This document shows, piece after piece, positions 25,252 to 38,626 of a DNA stretch of 64,000 nt (its first letter is position 1; every line of letters starts with the position of its first letter). The stretch lies in the NCBI RefSeq assembly GCF_003789055.1, contig NZ_ML119081.1, positions 186,001-250,000 on the forward strand, in the 5' to 3' direction. The notes under the pieces are model-generated. The model had not been told where the DNA came from. It did no database searches and was given only the letters and a program-made list of their open reading frames with translations. This DNA comes from Histidinibacterium lentulum (GTDB taxonomy: Bacteria > Pseudomonadota > Alphaproteobacteria > Rhodobacterales > Rhodobacteraceae). The position numbers and the translations under genes are program-made.

Positions 25252-25395
25252 CAGGCAGAACCGTATCGCGGAGTCCGGACCCGTCGGCAGGGGAGGCAAC
25301 CCCGGAACCGTGGGACAGGCAGTCATGGGTCCAGCGCCGCGGGGACAGGCAGGTGCGACGCAAGACGGGCCGGCGCGAAGGGCTCGGGCAGAGGG

Positions 25396-25518
25396 TTAGA
25401 CCAGTCCGGGCAGGGAAAGGCCGACGAACAGGAGAACCACTAGGGAGAGGACGCCGATCGTATCGGCCAGAAGAGTGTCGCGGGAGCGGTGAAGCGCCGT
25501 CCGGATCGTCTGTGCCAT
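25396..25518 (-). CDS. 40-residue single-span membrane protein
   Basis: The peptide begins MAQTIRTALHRSRDTLLADT and has one hydrophobic helix (IGVLSLVVLLFVGLSLPGLV) running to its C-terminus. The orientation is likely N-in because of the basic N-terminus. GGAGGCGAGACG lies directly before the ATG, and codon use is typical. I recall similarly built very short proteins in other Rhodobacterales but know no function. An intrinsic terminator follows on the same strand. It is downstream of, and separate from, the recG-ligA genes, whose nearest stop is 102 bases upstream. Confidence 0.75.
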   Translation of the reverse strand: MAQTIRTALHRSRDTLLADTIGVLSLVVLLFVGLSLPGLV

Positions 25519-25619
25519 CGTCTCGCCTCCTTGGTGTGCCTGCTGTTTGTTGACCCTTTGTTCTCATATTCGGCGCCGACTGTCCAGAACTTTCTATGAA
25601 CATCGGGGAACAAAACGTG

Positions 25620-30260
<4,641 letters not shown>

Positions 30261-30977
30261 TCAGGCGCCGACCGCAAGGCGGCTCCCGCCCAGCGTCTCG
30301 GGATCGGGGTCGCGCAGGACATAGCCCCGCCCCCAGACCGTCTCGATATGGTTCTCGCCGCCAGTGGCATGGCTCAATTTCTTGCGCAACTTGCAGATGA
30401 AGACGTCGATGATCTTCAACTCGGGTTCGTCCATGCCGCCATATAGATGGTTGAGGAACATCTCCTTGGTGAGGGTCGTCCCCTTCCGCAGGGAGAGCAG
30501 TTCGAACATCTGGTATTCCTTGCCGGTCAGATGAACCGGCGCGCCGTCCACCTCCACCGTCTTGGCGTCGAGATTGACCAGGATCCGCCCGGTCCGGATC
30601 ACCGATTGCGAATGGCCCTTGGAGCGGCGGATGATGGCGTGGATCCGGGCGACGAGTTCCTCGCGATGGAACGGTTTCGTCAGGTAGTCGTCGGCGCCGA
30701 AACCGAAGCTTTTCAGTTTGCTTTCCGTCGCTTCCTCGCCGGTCAGGACGAGGATCGGCGTGTCGATACGACCGACGCGCAACTGGCGCAGCACCTCGAG
30801 GCCGTTCATGTCGGGCAGGTTCAGGTCGAGCAGGATCAGGTCGTAGTCGTAGAGCCGGGCAAGATCGATCCCTTCCTCGCCGAGGTCCGTGGAGTAGACG
30901 TTGAGGTTGGCGTGCGTCAGCATCAGCTCGATGCTCTTCGAGGTCGTCGGGTCGTCTTCTACCAGCAGGACGCGCAT
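30261..30977 (-). CDS. ctrA: Cell-cycle response regulator CtrA
   Basis: The 238-residue OmpR-type regulator has an N-terminal receiver domain ([18 protein letters not shown], phosphoacceptor Asp in [23 protein letters not shown], Lys in [13 protein letters not shown]). The C-terminal winged helix carries [17 protein letters not shown] and [13 protein letters not shown]. These blocks are nearly invariant in alphaproteobacterial CtrA. In Rhodobacterales CtrA controls flagellar, chemotaxis and gene-transfer-agent genes rather than being essential. SciP, which inhibits CtrA-dependent transcription in Caulobacter, is encoded just upstream on the same strand. A CtrA-like box lies 50 bases before the start, suggesting autoregulation. 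Confidence 0.97.
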   Translation of the reverse strand: MRVLLVEDDPTTSKSIELMLTHANLNVYSTDLGEEGIDLARLYDYDLILLDLNLPDMNGLEVLRQLRVGRIDTPILVLTGEEATESKLKSFGFGADDYLTKPFHREELVARIHAIIRRSKGHSQSVIRTGRILVNLDAKTVEVDGAPVHLTGKEYQMFELLSLRKGTTLTKEMFLNHLYGGMDEPELKIIDVFICKLRKKLSHATGGENHIETVWGRGYVLRDPDPETLGGSRLAVGA

Positions 30978-31026
30978 CAGGGTTCTCCGCTCTCTCGTTC
31001 CTGTCGCCAGTTCTGGCGCAGAATGG

Positions 31027-31041
31027 TTAAGCCGGCGTTAC
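31027..31041 (-). promoter_or_regulatory. CtrA-like box upstream of ctrA
   Basis: TTAA-N7-TTAC (on the minus strand GTAA-N7-TTAA) differs by one base from the CtrA consensus TTAA-N7-TTAA. It lies 50 bases upstream of the ctrA start codon, which fits promoter autoregulation. Confidence 0.5.
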
Positions 31042-31068
31042 CGTCCTCCGCGACGGTAGATGTTCTAC

Positions 31069-31347
31069 CTAGGGTTGTCTATACCTTTGCAGCGCCGTCG
31101 CCCGCAGCGCCGCCTCGCCGTGGGTTTCGACCGCAGAGCGCCAGCCGTCGAATTCCTCTTCCGAAAGGCCATATATCTTCAACGCCGTCTCCCGGAGCAG
31201 GAGCCCCGCCGAAACCGCGCGCACCACGGCGGCCTTGCGCGAGGCGACCCAGCGCACCGTCTTCACGGAGGGCAGATCGGCCCGGGTCATCACCGACCCG
31301 TCGGCAAGCCTGACCGACCGCGGCCCTTCCACCTTCCTGAGATACAT
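31069..31347 (-). CDS. sciP: CtrA inhibitor SciP (DUF1153)
   Basis: This 92-residue helix-turn-helix protein matches the size and layout of Caulobacter SciP: an N-terminal strand/loop (VRLADGSVMTRADLPS), KTVRWVASRKAAVVRAVSAG, LRETALKIYGLSEEEFDGW, and the C-terminal HGEAALRATALQRYRQ. In Caulobacter SciP binds CtrA and blocks recruitment of RNA polymerase. The start at 31347 gives the family's normal length; an ATG at 31374 would add nine residues. It is separated from ctrA by 91 bases, which hold a CtrA-like box, so the two may be expressed separately. Confidence 0.88.
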   Translation of the reverse strand: MYLRKVEGPRSVRLADGSVMTRADLPSVKTVRWVASRKAAVVRAVSAGLLLRETALKIYGLSEEEFDGWRSAVETHGEAALRATALQRYRQP

Positions 31348-31399
31348 CGTCGATCCCGCCTTCTGTCGTTCCATCGCGGAGAGACTGGCGCGAGGGGTC

Positions 31400-31414
31400 T
31401 TAAGCGCGGGTGAA
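31400..31414 (-). promoter_or_regulatory. Partial CtrA-like box upstream of sciP
   Basis: TTAA-N7-TGAA lies 53 bases upstream of the sciP start, almost the same distance as the box before ctrA. One half-site is perfect and the other has one mismatch. It also falls within the region upstream of the divergent mnmA gene. Confidence 0.35.
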
Positions 31415-31422
31415 ACCGGGTC

Positions 31423-31450
31423 TTGAGAGTATCTCGGATTTTCCTATATT
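31423..31450 (+). promoter_or_regulatory. Sigma70-like promoter for mnmA
   Basis: TTGAGA and TATATT are separated by 16 bases, close to consensus, in a locally AT-rich stretch that ends 38 bases before the mnmA start codon. It is one of the clearest housekeeping promoters in the window. Confidence 0.55.
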
Positions 31451-31488
31451 TGCGGCTCTTTCCCCGCCCCCGCCGCACCGGAGCCGAC

Positions 31489-32628
31489 ATGCCCCTCGAC
31501 ACTGAGCTCAACTCCCTGGGCTTCGCCAAGCCGCCCGCCGAGACCCGGGTGCTGGTCGCCATGTCGGGTGGCGTCGACAGCTCGGTCGTCGCTGCGGAAC
31601 TCGCCACCGAGGGCTATGACGTCGTGGGCATCACCCTGCAGCTCTACGACCATGGTGCGGCGCTGGCCCGGAAGGGCGCATGCTGCGCGGGGCGCGACAT
31701 CCACGATGCGCGGCGCGTGGCCGAGGCCATGGGCTTTCCCCATTACGTGCTCGATTACGAGAACGTCTTCCGGGAAAGCGTGATCGACGAATTCGCAGAC
31801 AGCTATCTGGCCGGCGCCACGCCCGTTCCCTGTATCCGCTGCAACGAACGGGTGAAGTTCAGGGACCTGCTGGAAACGGCGAAGGATCTGGAGGCCGACT
31901 GCATGGCCACAGGCCATTACATCCGGCGCATGGACGGACCGCTCGGCCCTGAACTTCACGCAGCAGCCGATCCCGCACGGGATCAGTCCTATTTTCTCTT
32001 CTCGACCACGCGCGAACAGCTCGACTACCTGCGTTTTCCGCTGGGCCACCTGAGGAGCAAGGCGGAAACCCGGGCACTCGCGGCGCGGCACGGCCTTTCC
32101 GTGGCCGACAAGCCCGACAGCCAGGACATCTGCTTCGTTCCGAACGGGAATTATGCCTCCGTGATCGAGAAGCTGCGCCCGGGCGCCGCCGATCCCGGAG
32201 AGATCGTTCACGCCGACGGGCGCGTGCTGGGTGAGCACCGGGGGGTCATCCACTACACTGTCGGCCAGCGACGCGGCCTCGGCATCGGCGGGCTGTCGGA
32301 GCCGCTCTATGTCGTCCGTCTCGACGTGGAGGCGCGGCGGGTCATCGTCGGGCCGAAAGAAATGCTCGCGACGCGGCGGGTGCCGATCAGAGAGGTCAAC
32401 TGGCTCGGCGACGGGGACTTCGCCGGCGAAACCGAGCGCGAGATCGCGGTGAAGATCCGCTCCACCCGTCCACCGGCCGAGGCGGTCCTGCGGCCGCTCT
32501 CGGAGACCGAGGCCGAGGTCGAACTGGCGGTGGCCGAGGAAGGCGTGGCGCCGGGTCAAGCCTGCGTCTTCTACGAGCCCGGGACCAGCCGCGTTCTGGG
32601 CGGCGGCTGGATCCGAGGCGCACGCTAA
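31489..32628 (+). CDS. mnmA: tRNA-specific 2-thiouridylase
   Basis: This 379-residue MnmA installs sulfur at C2 of wobble uridine 34 in tRNA-Lys, -Glu and -Gln. The PP-loop [16 protein letters not shown] binds ATP. The first catalytic Cys is in NPC-like [13 protein letters not shown], the second in [12 protein letters not shown], with KPDSQD before it. The [10 protein letters not shown] loop and the C-terminal beta-barrel ([20 protein letters not shown]) complete the family layout. The start at 31489 (AGCCGACATG) gives a normal length; an upstream in-frame start at 31423 overlaps the promoter. Nothing suggests an unusual substrate. Confidence 0.95.
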   Translation: MPLDTELNSLGFAKPPAETRVLVAMSGGVDSSVVAAELATEGYDVVGITLQLYDHGAALARKGACCAGRDIHDARRVAEAMGFPHYVLDYENVFRESVIDEFADSYLAGATPVPCIRCNERVKFRDLLETAKDLEADCMATGHYIRRMDGPLGPELHAAADPARDQSYFLFSTTREQLDYLRFPLGHLRSKAETRALAARHGLSVADKPDSQDICFVPNGNYASVIEKLRPGAADPGEIVHADGRVLGEHRGVIHYTVGQRRGLGIGGLSEPLYVVRLDVEARRVIVGPKEMLATRRVPIREVNWLGDGDFAGETEREIAVKIRSTRPPAEAVLRPLSETEAEVELAVAEEGVAPGQACVFYEPGTSRVLGGGWIRGAR

Positions 32629-32630
32629 GG

Positions 32631-32682
32631 CCCCATGATCTTCTGGAAGATCATGGGGAGGCAAGAATCTTCTAGAAGATTC
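32631..32682. repeat. Two adjacent palindromes downstream of mnmA
   Basis: The first has 13-base arms (CCCCATGATCTTC and GAAGATCATGGGG) around TG at 32631-32658. The second is the perfect 18-base palindrome GAATCTTCTAGAAGATTC at 32665-32682. Both share the core ATCTTCTRGAAGAT. They start 2 bases after the mnmA stop and could form a terminator-like hairpin, although no T-run follows, or be copies of a dispersed intergenic repeat. Confidence 0.6.
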
Positions 32683-32709
32683 CTGTGACCGGCCCTACCG
32701 ATGCCGCCC

Positions 32710-33576
32710 ATGCTCTACACCTCACCCCACGACTGGACGGCCTCCGACCGAAAACGCCTGCTGGTGTTCGGTATGTCCGGCCTCGGCAAGACCCGCCTCG
32801 CCTCGCTCCTGCGCGGCGCCGGCGACTGGTTCCACTATTCGGTCGATTACCGCATCGGCACGCGCTACATGGGTGAGGCCATCGCCGACAACGCCAAGCG
32901 CCTGGCCATGTCGGTGCCGCTGCTGCGTGACCTTCTGATGAGCGATTCGATCTACATCGGCTCGAACATCACCTTCGACAATCTCGCCCCACTCTCCACC
33001 TACCTCGGAAAGCCCGGCGATCCCGCAAGGGGCGGCCTGCCCATCGAGGAGTACCGTCTGCGGCAGGCCCTGCACCGCGATGCGGAGCGGGCGGCGCTGC
33101 TCGACACCGGGCATTTCATCGACCGGGCGGAGACGCTCTACGGCTATCCCCATTTCATCTGCGATTCCGGCGGGTCGATCTGCGAGGTGGTGGATCCCTC
33201 AGATCCGGGCGACCCGATCCTGCGGCATCTCTCGGACCGGTGCCTCATGGTGCATCTCGTGGGCAGCGAGGCCCATACCGAAACGCTGATCCGGCGCTTC
33301 GACGCGGCGCCGAAGCCGATGTACTACCAGCCGGACTTTCTCGACAGCTGCTGGCGCGACTATCTCGCCGAGACCGGTTGCGCGCCTCACGAGGTCGATC
33401 CGGACGCCTTCATCCGCGCAACCTACGCCCGCGCCCTCGCCCACCGCGCGCCGCTCTACGCCGCCATGGCGCGCTGGGGCGTCAGCGTCACAGCCGATGA
33501 GGTCTCCGCGACGCGTGACGCGGCTGACGTGGTCGAAATGGTCGCCGCCGCCCTCGCCCGCCGCCAGCGGGACTGA
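32710..33576 (+). CDS. P-loop ATPase of unknown function
   Basis: The 288-residue soluble protein has a clear Walker A, VFGMSGLGKTRLASLL, near its N-terminus and a possible Walker B at HFICDSGGSICEVVD. The rest is a mixed alpha/beta nucleotide-kinase-like fold with a long lid region (DNAKRLAMSVPLLRDLLMSD). I recall it as a conserved but unnamed protein of Rhodobacterales; substrate unknown. An in-frame ATG at 32701 is the alternative start. It lies alone between the palindromes after mnmA and metA, with a 72-base gap to metA. Confidence 0.75.
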   Translation: MLYTSPHDWTASDRKRLLVFGMSGLGKTRLASLLRGAGDWFHYSVDYRIGTRYMGEAIADNAKRLAMSVPLLRDLLMSDSIYIGSNITFDNLAPLSTYLGKPGDPARGGLPIEEYRLRQALHRDAERAALLDTGHFIDRAETLYGYPHFICDSGGSICEVVDPSDPGDPILRHLSDRCLMVHLVGSEAHTETLIRRFDAAPKPMYYQPDFLDSCWRDYLAETGCAPHEVDPDAFIRATYARALAHRAPLYAAMARWGVSVTADEVSATRDAADVVEMVAAALARRQRD

Positions 33577-33648
33577 CCGCCCTGCCCGGCTTGTGCGGGG
33601 GGCGCGCCCGCATTACTCCATCGGGGCTTCGCTGCCTGAGGACTTCCG

Positions 33649-34593
33649 ATGCCGATCAAGCTGCCCGCAGACCTTCCCGCTTACACCGTCCTCTCCCGCG
33701 AAGGGGTGATGGTGATGGACGAGGCGCTTGCCGAGAGGCAGGATATCCGGCCGCTGAAGATCGGCCTCCTGAACCTGATGCCCAAGAAGATCCAGACCGA
33801 GACGCAGTTCGCCCGGCTGATCGGCGCCACCCCCCTGCAGATCGAATTCCACCTGATCCGCATGACCGAGCACGAGACGAAGAACACCGCCGCAGAGCAC
33901 ATGGAGGCCTTCTACCGCCCCTTTGCCGACGTCGCGGCCTCGGGTGAGACCTTCGACGGGCTGGTGATCACGGGCGCCCCGATAGAGCACCTGCCCTTCG
34001 AGGAGGTGACCTACTGGGACGAACTGACCCGCGTCTTCGACTGGACCCAGACCCATGTCCATTCGACCTTCGGCGTCTGCTGGGGCGGAATGGCGATGAT
34101 CCACCACTTCCACGGGGTGCCCAAGCATCTGCTCAGCGCAAAGGCCTTCGGCTGCTACCGCCATGCGCTCTGCGCGCCTGAAAGCCCGCTCTTGCGGGGG
34201 TTCTCCGATGACATGGTGATCCCCGTCTCGCGCTGGACGGAGATGCGCCGCGACGAGATCGAGGCGCATGAGGGCCTGCGCGTGCTGGTCGACAGTCCCG
34301 AAGTCGGACCCTGCCTCGTCGAGGATCCCGCACACCGGGCCCTCTACATCTTCAATCACCTGGAATACGACAGCGGTACCCTCAAGGAGGAATACGACCG
34401 CGACGCCGTGAAGGGGGAGCCCATCGCCGTGCCGCGCAACTACTATCCCGGCGACGATCCGACGAAGAAGCCCCAGAACCGTTGGCGCAGCCATGCGCAT
34501 CTTCTGTATGGCAACTGGATCTCCGAAATCTACCTCACGACGCCCTTCGACATGGGCGAGATCGGCCGCCGGTCCACCGACCTGCGCCGCTGA
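33649..34593 (+). CDS. metA: Homoserine O-acyltransferase MetA, probably acetyl-CoA-dependent
   Basis: This 314-residue MetA performs the first committed step of methionine synthesis. The catalytic Cys is in [16 protein letters not shown], the catalytic His in [17 protein letters not shown], and [23 protein letters not shown] is the conserved N-terminal block. In [20 protein letters not shown] the residue after A-P-I is Glu. Published work on Bacillus cereus MetA showed that Glu at this position favours acetyl-CoA and Gly (as in E. coli G-A-P-L-G) favours succinyl-CoA. Acetyl transfer is therefore predicted. No SAM riboswitch is recognisable in the 72 bases upstream. Confidence 0.93.
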   Translation: MPIKLPADLPAYTVLSREGVMVMDEALAERQDIRPLKIGLLNLMPKKIQTETQFARLIGATPLQIEFHLIRMTEHETKNTAAEHMEAFYRPFADVAASGETFDGLVITGAPIEHLPFEEVTYWDELTRVFDWTQTHVHSTFGVCWGGMAMIHHFHGVPKHLLSAKAFGCYRHALCAPESPLLRGFSDDMVIPVSRWTEMRRDEIEAHEGLRVLVDSPEVGPCLVEDPAHRALYIFNHLEYDSGTLKEEYDRDAVKGEPIAVPRNYYPGDDPTKKPQNRWRSHAHLLYGNWISEIYLTTPFDMGEIGRRSTDLRR

Positions 34594-34710
34594 ATGACAG
34601 TTCCATGCCCCGACCTGCCCCGGGGACTTCGGCGCCGGCCCTGACGTCCGTGACGTCGTGATCCGGGGATTGCCCATGGATATCGGCTCGGCCTGCCATA
34701 TCTGCGCCTC

Positions 34711-35664
34711 ATGCTCCTGCGTGCCACCCTGCTCGGCCTTGCCGCCGTCATCGCCCTCGGCACGGTCGCGACCGGTCTGCGCCTTTCTGCCAGGGTGAAG
34801 GCGGGCGAGGCCGCCTATCCTCCCGAGGGTCGCTTCGTCACGGTCGAGGGCCGGCGTATCCATGCGGTGGTTTCAGGCGAGGGGCCGGATGTGGTCCTGA
34901 TACACGGATCGTCCGGCAATACCCGGGACATGACCTTCCGCCTCGCGCCGATCCTCGCCCGCACCTACCGCGTGATCGCCTTCGATCGCCCCGGCCTCGG
35001 CTATTCCGATCGCCTCCAGGGCAAGGAGGGGATCGAGGCACAGGCCCGCGTTCTGCAGGCAGCAGCGGCGCAGCTTGGCGCCGAGAAGCCGATCGTCCTC
35101 GGGCAAAGCTACGGCGGCGCCGTGGCGCTGGCCTGGGCCGCCCGTCATCCTGCGAGCCTCTCGGCCCTTGTCGCCGTCTCCTCCCCCTCCCAGCGCTGGG
35201 AGGGGGATCTGCCCGCGCTCTACCGCCTAACCTCGCATCCCCTGGGGAGCGCCCTGGCGGTGCCGCTGATCTCGGCGTGGGTTCCTCCCGACTATGTCGC
35301 GCAGCAGATCCGGGGTGTCTTCGGTCCACAGGAGATGCCGCCCGGCTATGCAGAGGCGATCGGCGCGCCGCTGATCACCCGGCCGGAGAGCCTGCGCGCC
35401 AATGCGGCGCAGCGCGCCACGCTGAAGCAGGAGATCACCGCCCTGCAGCCGCACTACGCCACGATCACGGTCCCTCTGGAGATCGTTCACGGCACGGCCG
35501 ATACCACCGTCCCGTTCGAGATCCATGCCGAACCTCTTGCCCGCCAGGCGCCCACGGCCCATCTGATGGCCCTTCCGGGTATCGGTCACATTCCTCAGAA
35601 CGTCGCGCCCGAGGCGGTGGCCGAGGCAGTGGACCGCGCCGCACGGCGCGCCGGGCTGAACTGA
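34711..35664 (+). CDS. Alpha/beta hydrolase with N-terminal membrane anchor
   Basis: The 317-residue protein starts with a hydrophobic segment ([19 protein letters not shown]) that may be a signal anchor. It then has an alpha/beta hydrolase fold: [13 protein letters not shown] (oxyanion region), [13 protein letters not shown], nucleophile Ser in [15 protein letters not shown], acid Asp in [13 protein letters not shown] and His in [15 protein letters not shown]. The triad is complete. It resembles haloperoxidase/epoxide-hydrolase-like enzymes, but the substrate is unknown. It ends 38 bases before the ppk2 start on the same strand. Confidence 0.85.
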   Translation: MLLRATLLGLAAVIALGTVATGLRLSARVKAGEAAYPPEGRFVTVEGRRIHAVVSGEGPDVVLIHGSSGNTRDMTFRLAPILARTYRVIAFDRPGLGYSDRLQGKEGIEAQARVLQAAAAQLGAEKPIVLGQSYGGAVALAWAARHPASLSALVAVSSPSQRWEGDLPALYRLTSHPLGSALAVPLISAWVPPDYVAQQIRGVFGPQEMPPGYAEAIGAPLITRPESLRANAAQRATLKQEITALQPHYATITVPLEIVHGTADTTVPFEIHAEPLARQAPTAHLMALPGIGHIPQNVAPEAVAEAVDRAARRAGLN

Positions 35665-35701
35665 CAGGGCCACATTGCGCACGGCGGCAGGCGGGGGCAG
35701 G

Positions 35702-36601
35702 ATGTCCGGCACCACAGGGACGGAGACGGACATGGAGCTTCCCTTCGACGGCGCAATCACTCACTACCTCGAGAAGGAGGCCCCCGACGAGCTGCGCGCC
35801 GCAATCCGGACGGGAGAGAAGCGCGACATCCTTTCGGACAGCTATCCCTACAGCGTGCGTCTGTCGAAGGAGGACTACAAGGCGGCGATGGACCCTTTGC
35901 AGGAGGAGCTCGTGCGCCTGCAGGCCGACGTCAGGCAGTCGGGCAAGCGCGTGGTAATCGTCTTCGAGGGACGCGACGCCGCCGGCAAGGGGGGCACGAT
36001 CAAGGCCATGACGGAGAATCTCAACCCCCGGGTCGCCCGCGTGGTGGCCCTCTCCAAGCCCTCGGACATCGAGGCCGGCCAGTGGTATTTCCAGCGCTAC
36101 ATCGAGCAATTGCCGACCGCGGGGGAGATCGTTCTCTTCGACCGGTCCTGGTACAACCGCGGCGTGGTGGAGCATGTCTTCCAGTTCTGCACGCACCGCC
36201 AGCGCGAGCACTTCTTCCGCCAGCTTCCACATTTCGAGGAGATGCTCGTCGACGAGGGCATCTACCTCGTGAAGCTGTGGCTGAACGTGGGCCGCGCCGA
36301 GCAGCTGCGCCGATTTCTCAAGCGCGAAGGCGATCCGCTGAAGCAGTGGAAACTCAGCTGGATCGACATCGAGGGCCTGCGCAAATGGGATGAATACTCC
36401 ATGGCGATCACCGAGACCCTGCGCCGGTCGGATACCCATGTCGCGCCCTGGACCGTGGTCCGCTCCGACGACAAGAGCCGTGCGCGGATCGCCGCGGTGC
36501 AGACCGTCCTGAGCCGCATCGATTATGCGGGGAAACGGTCGAAACGGATCGGGGCGATCGACCTCGACATCTGTCGCGGCCCCGACATCTGGGATGCCTA
36601 A
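35702..36601 (+). CDS. ppk2: Polyphosphate kinase 2
   Basis: This 299-residue single-domain PPK2 uses polyphosphate to phosphorylate nucleotides. Walker A is in [18 protein letters not shown], Walker B in [17 protein letters not shown], and the lid region carries [18 protein letters not shown]. These are hallmarks of the PPK2 family; class I (GDP/ADP phosphorylating) is likely from the W-K-L-S segment, but this is not certain. The ATG at 35702 is used; another at 35732 follows a good GGAGACGGAC. The last eight bases overlap the TetR gene, so the two are co-expressed. Confidence 0.92.
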   Translation: MSGTTGTETDMELPFDGAITHYLEKEAPDELRAAIRTGEKRDILSDSYPYSVRLSKEDYKAAMDPLQEELVRLQADVRQSGKRVVIVFEGRDAAGKGGTIKAMTENLNPRVARVVALSKPSDIEAGQWYFQRYIEQLPTAGEIVLFDRSWYNRGVVEHVFQFCTHRQREHFFRQLPHFEEMLVDEGIYLVKLWLNVGRAEQLRRFLKREGDPLKQWKLSWIDIEGLRKWDEYSMAITETLRRSDTHVAPWTVVRSDDKSRARIAAVQTVLSRIDYAGKRSKRIGAIDLDICRGPDIWDA

Positions 36602-37247
36602 ACGCGGGTACCATCACGGCAACCTGCGGCAGGCGCTGGTGGAGGCCTCGCTCGAGCTGATCGAGGAGAAGGGGCCGACCGGGTTCACATTGTCCGAGGC
36701 GGCCAAGCGCGCCGGCGTTACCCCGGCCGCCGTCTACCGCCACTTCGAGGGCCGTGAAGACCTCATCGCCGAGGCAGCAAAGCAGGGCTACGCCATCTTC
36801 GGGGACCTCATGGACCATGCCTATGCCGGCGGTCAGCCCTCGGCTCTCGCCGCCTTCGAGGCCACGGGCCGTGCCTATCTCGCCTTCGCAAGGCGGTTCC
36901 CGGGGCATTACGTTGCGATGTTCGAAAGCGGCATCTCGATCCAGCGCACGCCTGAGCTGCACGCCGCCGCCACCCGCGCCATGGCCGTCCTCGAGAAAGC
37001 AGCGACGGATCTCGCCAGCCACATCCCGCCCGAGAAACGTCCGCCGCCGCAGATGTTCTCGGCCCATATCTGGGCGATGAGCCACGGCGTGGTGGAGCTC
37101 TTCGCGCGGGGCTCTCCGGGCACACGTTCGCCCTTCCCGCCGGAGGACCTGCTGGAAACCGGGATCGGCGTCTATCTGAGGGGTCTCGGCCTCTTGCCTC
37201 CCGATGCCGATGCGCCGCTCATGCGAGCCGCGGCGGACGACGATTGA
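36594..37247 (+). CDS. TetR/AcrR-family regulator
   Basis: This 217-residue regulator begins [20 protein letters not shown]. The helix-turn-helix is [35 protein letters not shown], and the C-terminal ligand domain resembles the TetR_C WHG type ([16 protein letters not shown]). The start codon lies within the last codons of ppk2 (8-base overlap). The upstream in-frame extension codes the end of ppk2 in another frame and is not real. It may regulate ppk2 or the upstream hydrolase, but no operator is visible. Confidence 0.88.
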   Translation: MPKRGYHHGNLRQALVEASLELIEEKGPTGFTLSEAAKRAGVTPAAVYRHFEGREDLIAEAAKQGYAIFGDLMDHAYAGGQPSALAAFEATGRAYLAFARRFPGHYVAMFESGISIQRTPELHAAATRAMAVLEKAATDLASHIPPEKRPPPQMFSAHIWAMSHGVVELFARGSPGTRSPFPPEDLLETGIGVYLRGLGLLPPDADAPLMRAAADDD

Positions 37248-37434
37248 GAGCCGGCAGGCCTTGCGGTCGGCGCTGCCGGCCAAGGCCAGTCAGTCTTCCT
37301 GAAACCAGGCGTGCCCGCGCTGGTCTGTCGTTCCGTGGGGTCGTCCACGACGACACGGCGCGGAATGAACGGCGCTGGCAGTCCCCTCGCGTCGTCACTA
37401 GTGTGAATCGCGGCGCAACCTGCGGAGCAAGCCG

Positions 37435-37947
37435 ATGGACGGCACCCTGGCGATCATCTATCTCGTCACGGCCCTGACCGAGATGGGCTATACCCATTGC
37501 CCCAGCGGCTGCCTCGCCGTGCGCGATGCCACCCCGCGCCTGTCGCTCCAGGCCGGAGCGGTCGAATTCCAGGAACGACGGGCGGGCGAGGAAGTCTATC
37601 TCGAATATGCCCTGCCAGCCGCCCGCGGCCCCTTCCAGCCCGTGACCGCGGTCTCGGTCACCTCCGACGAGAGTACATGGGTCGGCTTCGGGCTTCGCAG
37701 CGAGGTCCCGCTCTGGGGTACGGGCCTCTACTACGAAGGCAGCCTGATCCCGGGATACTACGATCCTGGCAACGGACCCGACCTGGGCGGTCAGCTGCAG
37801 TTCCGGGGCTCCTTCGGCGTGGCCTATGCCTTCGAGAACGATATACGCATAGGACTCTACTACGATCACCGATCCAATTCGGACACCCAGGACATCAACC
37901 CGGGGCTCGAAACCTATGGCCTGCGGGTGTCCATCCCGTTCGACTGA
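37435..37947 (+). CDS. Acyloxyacyl hydrolase / lipid A 3-O-deacylase-like (PagL) protein
   Basis: The 170-residue protein has the strand-rich pattern of small outer-membrane barrels with alternating aromatic residues. It ends with FGVAYAFENDIRIGLYYDHRSNSDTQDINPGLETYGLRV, where His-Ser of DHRSN matches the PagL catalytic pair. The family removes the 3-O-acyl chain of lipid A. A cleavable signal peptide is not obvious at the N-terminus (MDGTLAIIYLVTALTEMG), so the true export route or start is unsure. It converges on the TRIC-type gene with a 3-base gap. Confidence 0.7.
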   Translation: MDGTLAIIYLVTALTEMGYTHCPSGCLAVRDATPRLSLQAGAVEFQERRAGEEVYLEYALPAARGPFQPVTAVSVTSDESTWVGFGLRSEVPLWGTGLYYEGSLIPGYYDPGNGPDLGGQLQFRGSFGVAYAFENDIRIGLYYDHRSNSDTQDINPGLETYGLRVSIPFD

Positions 37948-37950
37948 GAC

Positions 37951-38571
37951 CTATTGCGATCCGGGGGCCCGGGGCGCACGCCAGCCGAGGACGACACTGA
38001 GGACGCGCACTGCGACGACCGCCGCGACGCTCGCCGTGGCGGACCACAGGGGATCGAACGCGAGGGCCTCCGCCGCCCAGACCATCGTCGCCCCCACGAG
38101 GGCGGCCAGCGCGTAGACCTCCTCGCGCAGGACGCGGGGCACCTCGGCCACCAGCATGTCCCGCACGACACCGCCGCCCACCGCCGTCAGAACTCCGAGC
38201 AGTATTGCCGGCAGCGGTCCCATCCCGAAATCCAGCGCCTTCCCGCATCCGGCCACGGCGAAGAGGCCCAGACCGAGCGCATCGAGGAGCATGACGGGTC
38301 GGCTCAACCGGTCGATCACCCGGTGGAAGAGAAAACCGGCGAGGGCCGCGTTCAGCGCCGCCGCGAGGTAGCGCGGATCTGCGAAAGCCGCGGGTGGTGC
38401 GGCGCCCAGCAGAAGATCCCGGACGATCCCGCCCGCAAGACCGGCGGCTACCGACAGCACCGCAATCCCGAAGATGTCGAGCCCGCGGCGGACCGCGAGC
38501 ATCGCGCCGCTGATCGCGAAGACGAACGTCCCCAGAAGGTCCAGCCAGAAGACGATGGCCAGATCCGTCAT
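37951..38571 (-). CDS. TRIC/YadS-family trimeric cation channel protein
   Basis: This 206-residue inner-membrane protein has seven hydrophobic segments and an internal duplication. Each half carries the UPF0126 glycine motif: SVAAGLAGGIVRDLLLG in the first and GVLTAVGGGVVRDMLVAEVP in the second. The G-G-x-V/I-R-D motif contacts lipid phosphate or cations in TRIC channels. YadS-like bacterial members are also reported to import glycine. The gene stands alone, convergent with the PagL-like gene. Confidence 0.88.
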   Translation of the reverse strand: MTDLAIVFWLDLLGTFVFAISGAMLAVRRGLDIFGIAVLSVAAGLAGGIVRDLLLGAAPPAAFADPRYLAAALNAALAGFLFHRVIDRLSRPVMLLDALGLGLFAVAGCGKALDFGMGPLPAILLGVLTAVGGGVVRDMLVAEVPRVLREEVYALAALVGATMVWAAEALAFDPLWSATASVAAVVAVRVLSVVLGWRAPRAPGSQ

Positions 38572-38626
38572 ACCGAAACCCGATTGCGCGGCTCCCGACC
38601 CGCGGATACATCCTGTCCCCGCGCCG

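Noticed and set aside
33577-33648. Possible SAM riboswitch before metA
   Set aside because: Only 72 bases are available and no SAM-II or SAM/SAH-type conserved sequence was recognised.
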